64,000 nucleotides of DNA from Flavobacteriales bacterium. GTDB taxonomy: Bacteria > Bacteroidota > Bacteroidia > Flavobacteriales_E > Vicingaceae. Below are positions 6,702 to 14,861 of this stretch, piece after piece; positions within the stretch are counted from its first letter, which is position 1, and each line of letters begins with the position of its first letter. Under the pieces are notes generated by a model. It did no database searches. It saw only the letters and a program-made list of their open reading frames with translations, and was not told the DNA's origin. A program made the translations under genes and the position numbers. Where the stretch lies: positions 49,894 through 113,893 of the forward strand of contig CAJPFH010000045.1 in NCBI GenBank assembly GCA_905339165.1. The letters are read 5' to 3'.

Positions 6702-7421
6702 TTACCGCTGTATGTTTTTTTCGATTTCCTTTTTTTCTATAAATCCGCTATGAGTCCATGTTTTCTTAGCGTTTTTATAAAATTCTAATACAGGCACTTC
6801 GGTTACATTCAATTCTTTTGCTAACTGTTTGTTTTTGTCTACATCAATGCGTACAATTTCTATTTTTCCTTTTAGCTCGGAAGAAAGCTCATTTATAAAA
6901 GGTTTCATTTTTTTGCAGGGCACACACCATTCGGCATAGTAGTTTATAAGAATGGCTTTATTGTCGGCAATGAGTTGCTGAAATTCTTTTAAACTCATTT
7001 CATGTTGGTTAGCTGTTTTGGTAGTGGTTTCGGGCAGTTTAGCTGCTCTCCATTTTAATATTCCTCCGTTTAGTTCGTACACTTCTTTAAAGCCGTTTTT
7101 TCTCATGTAGGAAGCGGCCGAAGCACTGCGTGCTCCGCTAAAACAATATACAAATACCGGTTTTGATTTATCTAATGTTTGAATGTCGTTGCCAAAGGAA
7201 TTATTGTTCCAATTTATATTTAACGCTTCGGCAATAAAGCCCTCATTAAACTCTTCCGGAGTTCTTACGTCTATCAACTGAGCATTTTTTTCTTGTTTTA
7301 GTTTTTCGGAAAACTCAGATGCCGAAAGGTTGGTATTGTTGATGTCTGGTGTTTGTCCGTTAGAGCATGCTACAAGGAATAGGGCAAAAAAAGTGTAGAG
7401 ATAAATGATTTTGCTTTTCAT
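6702..7421 (-). CDS. Lipoprotein with rhodanese and thioredoxin domains
   Basis: 239 residues from the ATG at 7421; the longer frame would run into the upstream gene. It has a lipoprotein signal with lipobox LVAC (C19), a rhodanese domain at about 35-130 with active-site loop CFSGARS (C93), and a thioredoxin domain at about 140-239 with WCVPC (C166, C169). It is thus a periplasm-facing lipoprotein coupling a persulfide-carrying Cys to a dithiol. It is the last gene of the rhodanese-thioredoxin operon, 5 bases after trxA. Likely role: reductive release or transfer of sulfane sulfur in the envelope (inference). It converges with the MORN-repeat gene across a 46-base gap with no clear hairpin. 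Confidence 0.87.
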   Translation of the reverse strand: MKSKIIYLYTFFALFLVACSNGQTPDINNTNLSASEFSEKLKQEKNAQLIDVRTPEEFNEGFIAEALNINWNNNSFGNDIQTLDKSKPVFVYCFSGARSASAASYMRKNGFKEVYELNGGILKWRAAKLPETTTKTANQHEMSLKEFQQLIADNKAILINYYAEWCVPCKKMKPFINELSSELKGKIEIVRIDVDKNKQLAKELNVTEVPVLEFYKNAKKTWTHSGFIEKKEIEKNIQR

Positions 7422-7426
7422 AATGA

Positions 7427-7723
7427 TTATACAAATTGAGTGATGATTTTTTTTAAATTTTTTGCGTCTACTACTCCGGATTGTCTCCAAAGCACCTTTC
7501 CTTTTTTAAATAATATAAGTGTGGGAACTCCTTGTATTTTGTACTGCATGGCGGCATGAGGATTTCTATCTACATCGACTTTTAAGATATTAACTTTATC
7601 CGCCACTTCTTGTTTTACATTTTCTAAAATAGGTTTCATCATTTTACAAGGCCCACACCATTCGGCAAAAAAGTCTACTAATACTGGTTTTTCCGAATTT
7701 ATTAATTCTGCGAATTTCGACAT
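7427..7723 (-). CDS. trxA: Thioredoxin
   Basis: 98 residues, a minimal cytoplasmic thioredoxin with active site WCGPC at residues 22-26, cis-proline motif QGVPTLILF and no signal peptide. It reduces protein disulfides and can resolve persulfides. It begins one base after the stop of the rhodanese gene upstream, and overlaps nothing else. In this operon of sulfur-transfer domains it is the probable reductant of the rhodanese persulfides rather than the general cell thioredoxin, though that is inference. Confidence 0.92.
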   Translation of the reverse strand: MSKFAELINSEKPVLVDFFAEWCGPCKMMKPILENVKQEVADKVNILKVDVDRNPHAAMQYKIQGVPTLILFKKGKVLWRQSGVVDAKNLKKIITQFV

Positions 7724-7724
7724 C

Positions 7725-8039
7725 TTATTGTATTTTATGTTTTAAATGAATCCAACCCCCGCCATTATGTACTTCGGTAAAACCGTGTGTTTTTAAAATA
7801 TTTTTAGCCGAAGCACTTCGCATACCGGAAGCACAACAAGTTATAATGGGTTTCCCTTTGTTTATTTTGGAAATATTGCTTTCCAATTTATCCAAAGGAA
7901 TGTTAATGGAACCCTTAATATGGCCATTTTGGTATTCCGCTTTCGTTCTTACATCTAAAATGGTGGCTCCATTATTTATTAGTTCTTTCGGGTTTACTTT
8001 TTCTTTTACTCCAAATAAATTTTTTAGTAATTCAATCAT
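7725..8039 (-). CDS. Single-domain rhodanese-like sulfurtransferase
   Basis: 104 residues. The rhodanese domain spans about 15-103, with LDVRTKAEYQNGHIKGSINIP and the active-site loop CASGMRS (C69, preceded by C68). Like other single-domain rhodaneses of the GlpE/YgaP type it would carry a persulfide on C69. No signal peptide. It sits 3 bases after another short rhodanese and 1 base before trxA. The CC pair before the loop is shared with its neighbour, which suggests duplication and allows an internal disulfide in each. Confidence 0.88.
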   Translation of the reverse strand: MIELLKNLFGVKEKVNPKELINNGATILDVRTKAEYQNGHIKGSINIPLDKLESNISKINKGKPIITCCASGMRSASAKNILKTHGFTEVHNGGGWIHLKHKIQ

Positions 8040-8042
8040 TTC

Positions 8043-8291
8043 TTAACATTTTATATTTAACCAACTTCCTGCATTTATGCAATCAATACCATTGTTTTTC
8101 AAAAACTGCTCTGCCTGATAACTCCTTGCTCCGCTGGCACAACAAAGCAAAATGGGTGGGGCTAATTTTTTTATTTTTTCTAATTGTTCAGGAATATCTT
8201 GTAAGGGAATATTAATACTGCCCGATACATTACCGGAAACAAATTCTTCTTTGGTTCTTACGTCTAATATGGTTTTAAAATCTTGATTCAT
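8043..8291 (-). CDS. Short single-domain rhodanese-like protein
   Basis: 82 residues, close to the minimum for a rhodanese. LDVRTKEEFVSGNVSGSINIP is followed by the active-site loop CASGARS (C51, preceded by C50), and the last residue is a third Cys. It lacks the N-terminal strand-helix seen in the next gene, with which it shares the CC-active-site arrangement. Cytoplasmic. It lies 2 bases after the DUF2892 membrane protein; in E. coli YgaP the same two domains are fused, so the pair probably works as a split YgaP. Confidence 0.85.
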   Translation of the reverse strand: MNQDFKTILDVRTKEEFVSGNVSGSINIPLQDIPEQLEKIKKLAPPILLCCASGARSYQAEQFLKNNGIDCINAGSWLNIKC

Positions 8292-8293
8292 GG

Positions 8294-8497
8294 CTATTTG
8301 TTTTTATGGGTATTTATTTTAAACAAGGTGTACAAAGGGCAAAACCCGATAAAACTTGTAGCAATAAAAATTCCTGAAAGAATAAGAAGGACAATAGCCA
8401 GCGTACCGGAAATAGTGCTAGTAATATATAATGCCGTAATGATGATTGCGATAAGAATACGTATTACTTTATCGGCAGTTCCCATGTTTTTTTTCAT
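8294..8497 (-). CDS. DUF2892 / YgaP-type inner-membrane protein
   Basis: 67 residues with two transmembrane helices (about 11-27 and 31-48), the conserved opening MGTADKVIRILIA and the closing GFCPLYTLFKIN of the DUF2892 family, the membrane domain of YgaP. A Met at residue 5 is an alternative start. In YgaP this domain is joined to a rhodanese; here the rhodaneses follow as separate genes. A role in moving or anchoring sulfur species at the inner membrane is inferred from context. Confidence 0.85.
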   Translation of the reverse strand: MKKNMGTADKVIRILIAIIITALYITSTISGTLAIVLLILSGIFIATSFIGFCPLYTLFKINTHKNK

Positions 8498-8568
8498 TTT
8501 TTAAAATTTTAAGGTGAATTATTGGAACAAAGTTCGGTAGCCAAAAAGCTATTATACGGTTACTTTTG

Positions 8569-9198
8569 TTACAGAAGAGTAATTTTATTTCGTCCCAATA
8601 AAATATAGCCTTCTGTTTCCATTTGTTTAAGCAGCCTTGAGATAACAACCCGTGCCGTTCCCAGTTCATTGGCTAACTGTTCGTGGGTAACATTCAGCGT
8701 TTTTTTATGGGTAATTAGGGCCTTATTTTTCAGAAAATGTAAAAGTCGTTCATCCATTTTTTTAAATGCTACGGCATTCACTACTTCCAAGAGTTCTTCG
8801 AAGCGTTTATGATAAAGTTTAAAAATATAATCGAGCCATTCTGGAAATTCCTTTATGAGTTCGCTTACTTTTTGTATGGGGATAAATAAAATTTCTGTTT
8901 CGTCTTCGGCTATGGCTTTTACTTTACTGGTGTCTTGGTGTATACCACCCAAAAACGACATGATACAACTTTCTCCGGTATTGATGTAGTAAAGTAAAAT
9001 CTCTCTTCCATCATCATCTACTCTAAAAACTTTTATGTTACCTCTCATTACAATGGGAATGGCTTTGATGTATGCGTTTTCGTTTAAAATAATCTCACCT
9101 GCTTTAAATATTTTTGAAAACCCGTATTCTATTAGTTTTTCTTTAATTTTTGGAGAGGCTTGAAACTCTGAAATTTGATTTAGTGAGTTCGTATTCAT
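8569..9198 (-). CDS. Crp/Fnr family regulator of the rhodanese-thioredoxin operon
   Basis: 209 residues: effector barrel (about 10-125) and winged helix (about 145-205) with THEQLANELGTARVVISRLLKQME, where the recognition helix keeps the Ser-Arg pair of FNR. It lacks the N-terminal cysteine cluster. A Cys in the sequence GESCIMSFLGG lies where related regulators of sulfur-responsive rhodanese operons carry cysteines, so it might sense persulfide, but that is inference. It is followed after 71 bases by DUF2892 and the sulfur genes, all co-directional, so it is the likely local regulator. The promoter box TACATTTG is at 9233-9226. Confidence 0.85.
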   Translation of the reverse strand: MNTNSLNQISEFQASPKIKEKLIEYGFSKIFKAGEIILNENAYIKAIPIVMRGNIKVFRVDDDGREILLYYINTGESCIMSFLGGIHQDTSKVKAIAEDETEILFIPIQKVSELIKEFPEWLDYIFKLYHKRFEELLEVVNAVAFKKMDERLLHFLKNKALITHKKTLNVTHEQLANELGTARVVISRLLKQMETEGYILLGRNKITLL

Positions 9199-9225
9199 TT
9201 TCTTTAAATATTATGGGTTTCTAAG

Positions 9226-9233
9226 CAAATGTA
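9226..9233 (-). promoter_or_regulatory. -7 promoter box for the Crp-rhodanese operon
   Basis: Perfect TAnnTTTG (TACATTTG on the minus strand), 28 bases before the start codon at 9198. No ATGAT-N4-ATCAT operator is visible upstream, so this promoter differs from the three FNR-type promoters at 3.4-4.5 kb. Confidence 0.5.
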
Positions 9234-9350
9234 CAGAGGCTTTGTTTTAATTTAAGAAAGTACGACACATGTTTTAATTATTTGTGTATACAGCACAACA
9301 AAGAAAAATTCAATTAAGTTCAAGAACGTGGCAATGAAACATTAAAAATC

Positions 9351-10085
9351 TTAAAGTGTTTTATTCAATAATTCTAAAGCCATTAATTTATGAAAGTAGG
9401 GTAAGTGAAGATTTTCGCTCAGTAATTGCAAGTGAAACTTGCTGTGTGCATCGCTGCCACAGAAATCAATTTTTCGGAAATCTATTAGTTTTTGTGCTGT
9501 TTTTTTTACTTCTGCGGAGTATGCTCCGGTTAACGAAAGTAGGTTTAATTGTAACAAAACTCCTTTTGAACGAAGTTCATCGTATTGGTCTATATTTTTA
9601 TGCCAGTACGGATAGCGTTCCGGATGAGCCAGAACAGGGGTATATCCCGCTACTTGCAATTCGAAAATTACATTGGCTAAATGAGGTGGCTCCGAAAACA
9701 TGGAAAGTTCAAAAAGTACATAGTTTTTTCCGAAAGAAAGTAGTTTTTTGGTTTTTATTTTTTCTTCAAAGTTTTCATCTAAATAATATTCGGCAGCAGC
9801 TTCTATTTCTATTTCAATATGGTTTTTAGCCAGTTCATTTTTTACTTTTTCCAGCCCGTTTAAAATAATATCGGGAGTGTTTTTGTAATAATCACTCATA
9901 ATGTGTGGTGTAGTAATTATTTTTTTATATCCAAGTTCTTTAAACGCACGAATCATTTCTATACTTTGTTCTAAATCTTTCGCTCCATCGTCAATACCGG
10001 GAATAAGATGCGAGTGCATATCGCAACAAAGTAGTTCGAGGGTTACTTTTTCTTTTTTAGAAAAAATATTTTTTAACCAATGCAT
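9351..10085 (-). CDS. CpsB/YwqE-type PHP-domain tyrosine-protein phosphatase
   Basis: 244 residues, the usual length for manganese-dependent phosphatases of the PHP fold that dephosphorylate tyrosine kinases of capsule and exopolysaccharide assembly. Metal-binding motifs are visible in order: DMHSHLIPGIDDGA near residue 22, TPHIM near 60, LAHPERY near 150, and CGSDAHS near 215. It is the last gene of the nucleotide-sugar cluster, one base after the epimerase gene. The matching tyrosine kinase (Wzc-like) is not in the window. Confidence 0.9.
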   Translation of the reverse strand: MHWLKNIFSKKEKVTLELLCCDMHSHLIPGIDDGAKDLEQSIEMIRAFKELGYKKIITTPHIMSDYYKNTPDIILNGLEKVKNELAKNHIEIEIEAAAEYYLDENFEEKIKTKKLLSFGKNYVLFELSMFSEPPHLANVIFELQVAGYTPVLAHPERYPYWHKNIDQYDELRSKGVLLQLNLLSLTGAYSAEVKKTAQKLIDFRKIDFCGSDAHSKFHLQLLSENLHLPYFHKLMALELLNKTL

Positions 10086-10086
10086 A

Positions 10087-11079
10087 TTATTTTCTGTTTT
10101 CGAGAAACCACTCTACGGTTTGTTCTATTCCTTTTTCAAATAAAACTCCGGGGATATAATTCAGCCATTCTTTAGCGTTAGATATATCGGCTAGGGAATT
10201 ACGCACATCACCTATCCTTTCTTCTCGGTAAATGGGTTCTTTTTTTAATTGTAAGGCATTGGAAATTTTATGGTAAATCTGGTTTACCGAAATTTTTTGT
10301 CCGCAGGCAATATTTACCACTTTGCCAAAGGCTTCGGTTTTATTCGTAAAAAGGGCTTTGATATTGGCCTGAACCGCATTTTCTATAAAGGTAAAATCTC
10401 GGCTTTGTTCTCCATCGCCATTAATGTAGCAGGAGTGGTTATTTAGCAACGATTCAATAAAAAGAGGAATGGCTGCGGCATAAGGGCCTTTTGTGTTTTG
10501 CCTTGGGCCAAAAATATTAAAATACCGGAGGCCTATTACAGGCATCTTGTGTATCTGTGCGTAGGTGTGGGCATACAATTCGTTGGTAATTTTCGAAACA
10601 GCATAAGGCGAAAGTGGAAGTCCTGTTTTATGTTCAACTTTCGGAAGGTCGCTATTATCGCCATAAACCGAAGAGGAACTAGCATAAACCATTCGTTTTA
10701 TACCCGAAACACGAGCTGCCTCCAACATATTTAAAAAACCGGTTGAGTTAGAGGCGTGCGTATCTAAAGGGTTTGCGATGGAACGAGGCACAGAACCTAA
10801 TGCAGCCTGATGCAAAACAAAATCAACCTGTTTGCAAAAAGAAAGGCAATCTTTAAAATCGGTAATATCGGCTTTGTGAAATTCAAAATTTTCTGAGCAT
10901 AAAAATGCAGCTATATTTTTTTCGTCCCCATTGCTTAAATTATCTATTCCAATCACTTTTCCGGCTTTGTGTTGCAGCAGGTATTCTACAAGGTGCGAGC
11001 CAATGAATCCTGCCGCTCCGGTAACTAAAAAAGTATAATCGTCCAAGCTTCCAGTATGAAAAGCCTTTGAGTAATTCAT
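10087..11079 (-). CDS. WbpP/TviC-type UDP-N-acetylhexosamine 4-epimerase
   Basis: 330 residues, extended short-chain dehydrogenase. The NAD-binding TGAAGFIGSHLVE is near residue 20, catalytic ASSSSVYGD and YAVSK near 130-160, and the substrate-side FGPRQNTKGPYAAAIPLF near 190, as in WbpP/TviC enzymes that interconvert UDP-GlcNAc and UDP-GalNAc or their uronates. Its ATG overlaps the rmlB stop by 4 bases. The exact substrate cannot be told from sequence; UDP-GlcNAc(A) is most likely given the neighbours. Confidence 0.85.
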   Translation of the reverse strand: MNYSKAFHTGSLDDYTFLVTGAAGFIGSHLVEYLLQHKAGKVIGIDNLSNGDEKNIAAFLCSENFEFHKADITDFKDCLSFCKQVDFVLHQAALGSVPRSIANPLDTHASNSTGFLNMLEAARVSGIKRMVYASSSSVYGDNSDLPKVEHKTGLPLSPYAVSKITNELYAHTYAQIHKMPVIGLRYFNIFGPRQNTKGPYAAAIPLFIESLLNNHSCYINGDGEQSRDFTFIENAVQANIKALFTNKTEAFGKVVNIACGQKISVNQIYHKISNALQLKKEPIYREERIGDVRNSLADISNAKEWLNYIPGVLFEKGIEQTVEWFLENRK

Positions 11080-12125
11080 CGTGGGGTATATTGTTTTTCG
11101 TAGTATGTGCGGTATTCGCCCGAGGTAACTTTATTTAACCAATCCTCGTTTTTCAAGTACCAGTCTACGGTCTTCTCTAAGCCTTCTTCGAACTGAAGAG
11201 AGGGTTTCCAATGGAGTTCGTTTTGTAATTTAGAGGAATCGATGGCGTAACGTAAATCATGTCCTTTGCGGTCGGTAACGAATGTAATCAGTTTTTCCGA
11301 AGAGCCTGATTCGCGATGTAATTTTTGATCCATTATTCTACACAGCAATTTAACCAAATCAATGTTGGTCCACTCGTTTTGTCCACCAATGTTGTAGGTT
11401 TCTCCAATTTTTCCATTATGAAAAATGGTATCAATTGCACGGGCGTGGTCTTCTACCCAAAGCCAGTCGCGTATATTTTCGCCTTTCCCGTATATAGGAA
11501 TAGGGCGGGAATTTTTTATATTGTGAATACAAAGCGGAATCAGTTTTTCAGGAAACTGGTGCGAACCGTAGTTGTTAGAACAGTTAGAAAGAACTACGGG
11601 TAATTTGTAAGTATGGTAGTAGGCTCTCACAAAATGGTCAGACGATGCTTTTGAGGCCGAATAAGGGCTGCGTGGGTCATACGATGTTTCTTCGGTAAAG
11701 TAGCCTTCCTTTCCAAGTGAACCATATACTTCATCGGTAGAAATATGATAGAATTTTTTGCCTTCAGAATTTTTTGCCCATTGCTGTTGTGCTGCATTAA
11801 GAAGATTAGCTGTTCCTATTACATTGGTAAGCACAAATTGCATGGGGGTTTCTATCGAACGGTCAACATGGCTTTCGGCTGCAAGGTGAATAATTCCATC
11901 AAAGCTGTGTTTCTTAAAAAGATTCTGAATAAAAGGTTGGTCGGTAATATCGCCTTTAATAAAAGTGTAGTGATCTTTCTTTTCTATGTCTCTCAGGTTT
12001 TCTAAATTGCCTGCATAGGTTAGGCTATCTAAATTAAAAATTTGATATTTTGGATATTTATTTACGAAAAGTCTTACGGTATGAGAACCTATAAAACCGG
12101 CTCCTCCTGTAATTAAAATTCTCAT
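11076..12125 (-). CDS. rmlB: dTDP-glucose 4,6-dehydratase RmlB
   Basis: 349 residues from the ATG at 12125, where the protein begins directly with MRILITGGAGFIGSH as in other RmlB; the upstream Met in the longer frame lies in the leader. Catalytic STDEVYG and YSASK are present, with SNNYG and the dTDP-sugar-binding HQFPEKLIPL. It makes dTDP-4-keto-6-deoxyglucose, the branch point to dTDP-rhamnose and other deoxysugars. RmlA, RmlC and RmlD are not in this cluster. A TACCTTTG promoter box lies at 12152-12145. Confidence 0.93.
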   Translation of the reverse strand: MRILITGGAGFIGSHTVRLFVNKYPKYQIFNLDSLTYAGNLENLRDIEKKDHYTFIKGDITDQPFIQNLFKKHSFDGIIHLAAESHVDRSIETPMQFVLTNVIGTANLLNAAQQQWAKNSEGKKFYHISTDEVYGSLGKEGYFTEETSYDPRSPYSASKASSDHFVRAYYHTYKLPVVLSNCSNNYGSHQFPEKLIPLCIHNIKNSRPIPIYGKGENIRDWLWVEDHARAIDTIFHNGKIGETYNIGGQNEWTNIDLVKLLCRIMDQKLHRESGSSEKLITFVTDRKGHDLRYAIDSSKLQNELHWKPSLQFEEGLEKTVDWYLKNEDWLNKVTSGEYRTYYEKQYTPR

Positions 12126-12144
12126 TTTGTTTTTTATAAGAGAG

Positions 12145-12152
12145 CAAAGGTA
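12145..12152 (-). promoter_or_regulatory. -7 promoter box for rmlB-wbpP-cpsB
   Basis: Perfect TACCTTTG on the minus strand, 20 bases before the rmlB ATG, and directly after the terminator of the upstream T9SS gene. It suggests these three genes form their own transcript. Confidence 0.5.
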
Positions 12153-12180
12153 CAAAACTTAGAGTGGTATGTAAAAAACA

Positions 12181-12208
12181 AAAAGAGCCGATTTATATCG
12201 GCTCTTTT
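12181..12208 (-). terminator. Intrinsic terminator of the T9SS gene
   Basis: Twelve-base perfect stem AAAAGAGCCGAT with TTAT loop, flanked by A and T runs on both sides, 28 bases after the stop at 12236 on the minus strand. Confidence 0.85.
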
Positions 12209-12235
12209 TGTTTTTTATAATAAAGGGTTTTGATG

Positions 12236-14422
12236 TTATTGCTTCATTATTTTCATATTTACTTCTCCGTTGTCAGAGCTTAGTCTAAGTAGGTACAATC
12301 CTTTGTTGTACTGGCTTAAATCTAATTGAACAGTATTGGTGTTATTTGCAAAAGAGGAATATACCAATTGTCCGTTGTACGAAAGAATCTCAATCTTTGT
12401 ATTTGAAACCATGTACCCAAATTGGATATTCAACTCGTTGTTTGCAGGGTTAGGGAAAACAGATATGTTTTCTGTGTTTAGCTCATTAATACCTACGCAG
12501 TCATAAACTGTAATGTAAGAGGTGTCTGAATTTACACAGCCATTGTTATCGGTATAGGTGTACACCACGGGGTGTGTTCCAAAGCCCACAATATTTGAGG
12601 CAAAGTAGTAATTACCTCCTCCATATAGTACTCCGCTTCCTGTATATACTCCGCCTGAAGGGTTTCCACCGGTAAGCTGAACTACACTGGAAGAGATACA
12701 AATTAAATTGGGATTGGCTTCATAAGAAACAACGGGTAGTGGGTTTACTACTACTGTAACCGGAGTAAGTTGACTTACACAAGCAAAGCCACATTCACTC
12801 ATATAGGTAAGTACATTTGCTCTGAAATTTCCTGCTTCTGGTGCAGGCGAGTGAAAATTATGATTGGTCATTCCTCCAAACATTACTTTACCGTTTCCCC
12901 ATGTTTTTTCGGCTAGAACAACATCACTTGGGGTCCATTGGTCAACCAAAATAGTGTCTAATGAAGAGCCTGAAATGGTTGCGTGAGCATAGCTTCCTCC
13001 ACTCATAGGTAATATGGTATTAAAAGGCCCAGCAAATACGGGATGGTTGGGATTTGGACTAGTAACATCTCCTGGCCAAGAATAGGGGTAGTTTAAGGTG
13101 GTATTTCCAAAACCGAAGTTCATATTACTCGATAAACAGTTTGGGGCGGAATTTAAAAATAAATGACCTCCGGAGTTCACCCATGCTTCTAGTGCAGAAA
13201 GGTTACTAATTAAGAACTGTTCCATCAACACATCATTACAATCGCTTCCTTCTGCGTATATAAAGCAAGTAGAATTGTTAAGGTAAGAATTAATGTTTAC
13301 ATTTTGGTAGTACAGTGTAGTCCAGTTACCTGGGCCAAATGCCTGATCCATGGCATCAATGTTTGAGTTGTCCCACCATGGCTCATTATTTTGAGAGGTA
13401 AGATAGTAAACACCAGGTCCAAATCCACCTGTATCTGCATTTTGTATATAGTATGTAGTAGTGGTAGTGCCATTAAACATCATGCTATCACCTGTAAAAA
13501 TTAGGTTTCCTCCGGGAGTATCAAACCATTCAAAAATTCCTGTATTTCCAATAACTAAAGCAGAACTGTCCCCATAGCAAATGGTATCGTTTGCCAAAAT
13601 AGGTGCCGGTGCAGCCGAAAGTACTTTTACATTGATAATGTTTGAAGACTCACTAGGACAACCATTTCCATCAAATATCATAACGCTGTACGAGCCGGAA
13701 CTTGTTACCACAATAGATTGTGTGGTATCGCCATTAGACCACTGGTATTTAGAAGCAGAGGTAGAACTAAGTATTACACTATCTCCGGGACAAAATACAA
13801 TTGGGCCTTGAGCGGTAACAGTGGGTGTTGGAGCAAAGCCTTGAATTACCATTACATCATCTACATAGATACCGTCATAAGCATTTCCCCATCCATCTTT
13901 AGAGTTGAAACGAAATCTGATAATTATAGTTTGTCCTGCGTAAGATGATAAATTATATTGAAAAGAATGCCATCCTCCGTTTACTAAGGGGCCGCTTTCA
14001 GAGCTGGCAATAGTGGTGTAAGAAATACCACCATTGTTAGAAATCTCAAAGTACAATGCATCATACCAACAAGTATTTCCACCAATTCCACATTCGTTAC
14101 TGATATAGTACTTAAATGAAGCTATAGGAGCTCCTCCTGGCAGAGTAATGGATGATGAAACCATTTCTCCGGATACTGTTGAGCCCCCGTTACCAAACTG
14201 GCAACTGGAGCCTTCAAATAAAGCAGAACCGGGAGCAGAATGTCCGGGACTGTTGCTTTGCCCACAAGAGTTTGTAAATATCCAGTTTCCGTTAGAGCCA
14301 TTTTGTGGGGTAAACTGGCCCAAAGAGTTATTAAAATTTTCAATAAAAACAGTGCATTGGCTGTGTGCCACATTGGTTAAAGAACCAACAAGAATAAAAA
14401 CAAAATAGATAAAATTTTTCAT
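12236..14422 (-). CDS. T9SS type A-sorted surface protein with jelly-roll, Ig-like and ThuA-like regions
   Basis: 728 residues. Signal peptide (about 1-21), then a MAM/jelly-roll-like segment (about 25-195, ending YVDDVMVIQG), an Ig-like segment (about 200-270), and a region with LTSQNNEPWWDN, LEAWVNSGGHLFL and GNGKVMFGGMTNH that resembles the amidotransferase-like fold of ThuA-type proteins. More Ig-like sequence follows, with a C-terminal T9SS type A sorting domain in the last 75 residues (VFPNPANNELNI, YNGQLVY, GLYLLRL). It would be exported by Sec, then carried across the outer membrane by T9SS and attached to the surface. The function is unknown. It lies inside the nucleotide-sugar cluster, with its own terminators on both sides, so it is likely an independent transcript. 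Confidence 0.85.
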   Translation of the reverse strand: MKNFIYFVFILVGSLTNVAHSQCTVFIENFNNSLGQFTPQNGSNGNWIFTNSCGQSNSPGHSAPGSALFEGSSCQFGNGGSTVSGEMVSSSITLPGGAPIASFKYYISNECGIGGNTCWYDALYFEISNNGGISYTTIASSESGPLVNGGWHSFQYNLSSYAGQTIIIRFRFNSKDGWGNAYDGIYVDDVMVIQGFAPTPTVTAQGPIVFCPGDSVILSSTSASKYQWSNGDTTQSIVVTSSGSYSVMIFDGNGCPSESSNIINVKVLSAAPAPILANDTICYGDSSALVIGNTGIFEWFDTPGGNLIFTGDSMMFNGTTTTTYYIQNADTGGFGPGVYYLTSQNNEPWWDNSNIDAMDQAFGPGNWTTLYYQNVNINSYLNNSTCFIYAEGSDCNDVLMEQFLISNLSALEAWVNSGGHLFLNSAPNCLSSNMNFGFGNTTLNYPYSWPGDVTSPNPNHPVFAGPFNTILPMSGGSYAHATISGSSLDTILVDQWTPSDVVLAEKTWGNGKVMFGGMTNHNFHSPAPEAGNFRANVLTYMSECGFACVSQLTPVTVVVNPLPVVSYEANPNLICISSSVVQLTGGNPSGGVYTGSGVLYGGGNYYFASNIVGFGTHPVVYTYTDNNGCVNSDTSYITVYDCVGINELNTENISVFPNPANNELNIQFGYMVSNTKIEILSYNGQLVYSSFANNTNTVQLDLSQYNKGLYLLRLSSDNGEVNMKIMKQ

Positions 14423-14476
14423 AGTTTAATGAATTAAGAAGTGTAGTAAAATGAACAAAGAAAAAATAAAAAAGTT

Positions 14477-14510
14477 CAAAAAAAACGCCAATTTCTTGGC
14501 GTTTTTTTTG
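14477..14510 (-). terminator. Intrinsic terminator after the small secreted-protein gene
   Basis: A 15-base perfect stem (core ACGCCAA/TTGGCGT flanked by eight A and eight T) with TTTC loop, between the stop at 14532 and the start of the T9SS gene at 14422. Confidence 0.85.
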
Positions 14511-14531
14511 ATTCAGTAAAAATCGGATCTC

Positions 14532-14819
14532 TTATTTTCCTTCTTCTTTTAGAATTTCGTATTTGTCTGGGTTTTTAAGCACATACTCCTTTGCTTCCGG
14601 AGAAAACACTTCCAAACGAACAGGATGCAACTTAATTTTTTCGCCTTCTTTCAGTTTAAGCTCCCAGGTTTTAAGTTCTTCAACCGTTATTTGTGGGCGA
14701 GTGGCTTGTTGTGTGGCTGTTGTGTTTGTATTTGCTTGGGTGGGTGTAGTAGTACTTTGGGCGTTTGCAAAAACGAAAAAACCAGCAACGCAAAAAGAGG
14801 TTAGAATAAATTTTTTCAT
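14532..14819 (-). CDS. Small secreted protein of unknown function
   Basis: 95 residues. Signal peptide MKKFILTSFCVAGFFVFANA, then a Thr/Gln/Asn-rich linker (about 22-43), then a charged C-terminal half beginning ITVEELKTWELKLKEGEKIKLHPVRLEVF. I do not recognise the family. It follows the WbpA-type gene by 42 bases and is closed by its own terminator, so it may be the last gene of the wbp transcript. No lipobox, so probably periplasmic or released. Confidence 0.65.
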   Translation of the reverse strand: MKKFILTSFCVAGFFVFANAQSTTTPTQANTNTTATQQATRPQITVEELKTWELKLKEGEKIKLHPVRLEVFSPEAKEYVLKNPDKYEILKEEGK

Positions 14820-14861
14820 AATGTTATTATTTTTAAAATTGTGAGCTAAGTTAAGAAAAAA

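Noticed and set aside
8469..8669. A 66-residue frame over the end of the Crp gene and the gap after it
   Set aside because: Out of frame with the regulator, no domain, and explained as a shadow.
9356..9829. A 157-residue plus-strand frame opposite the CpsB-type gene
   Set aside because: Composition is that of a complement frame; the minus-strand gene has full PHP motifs.
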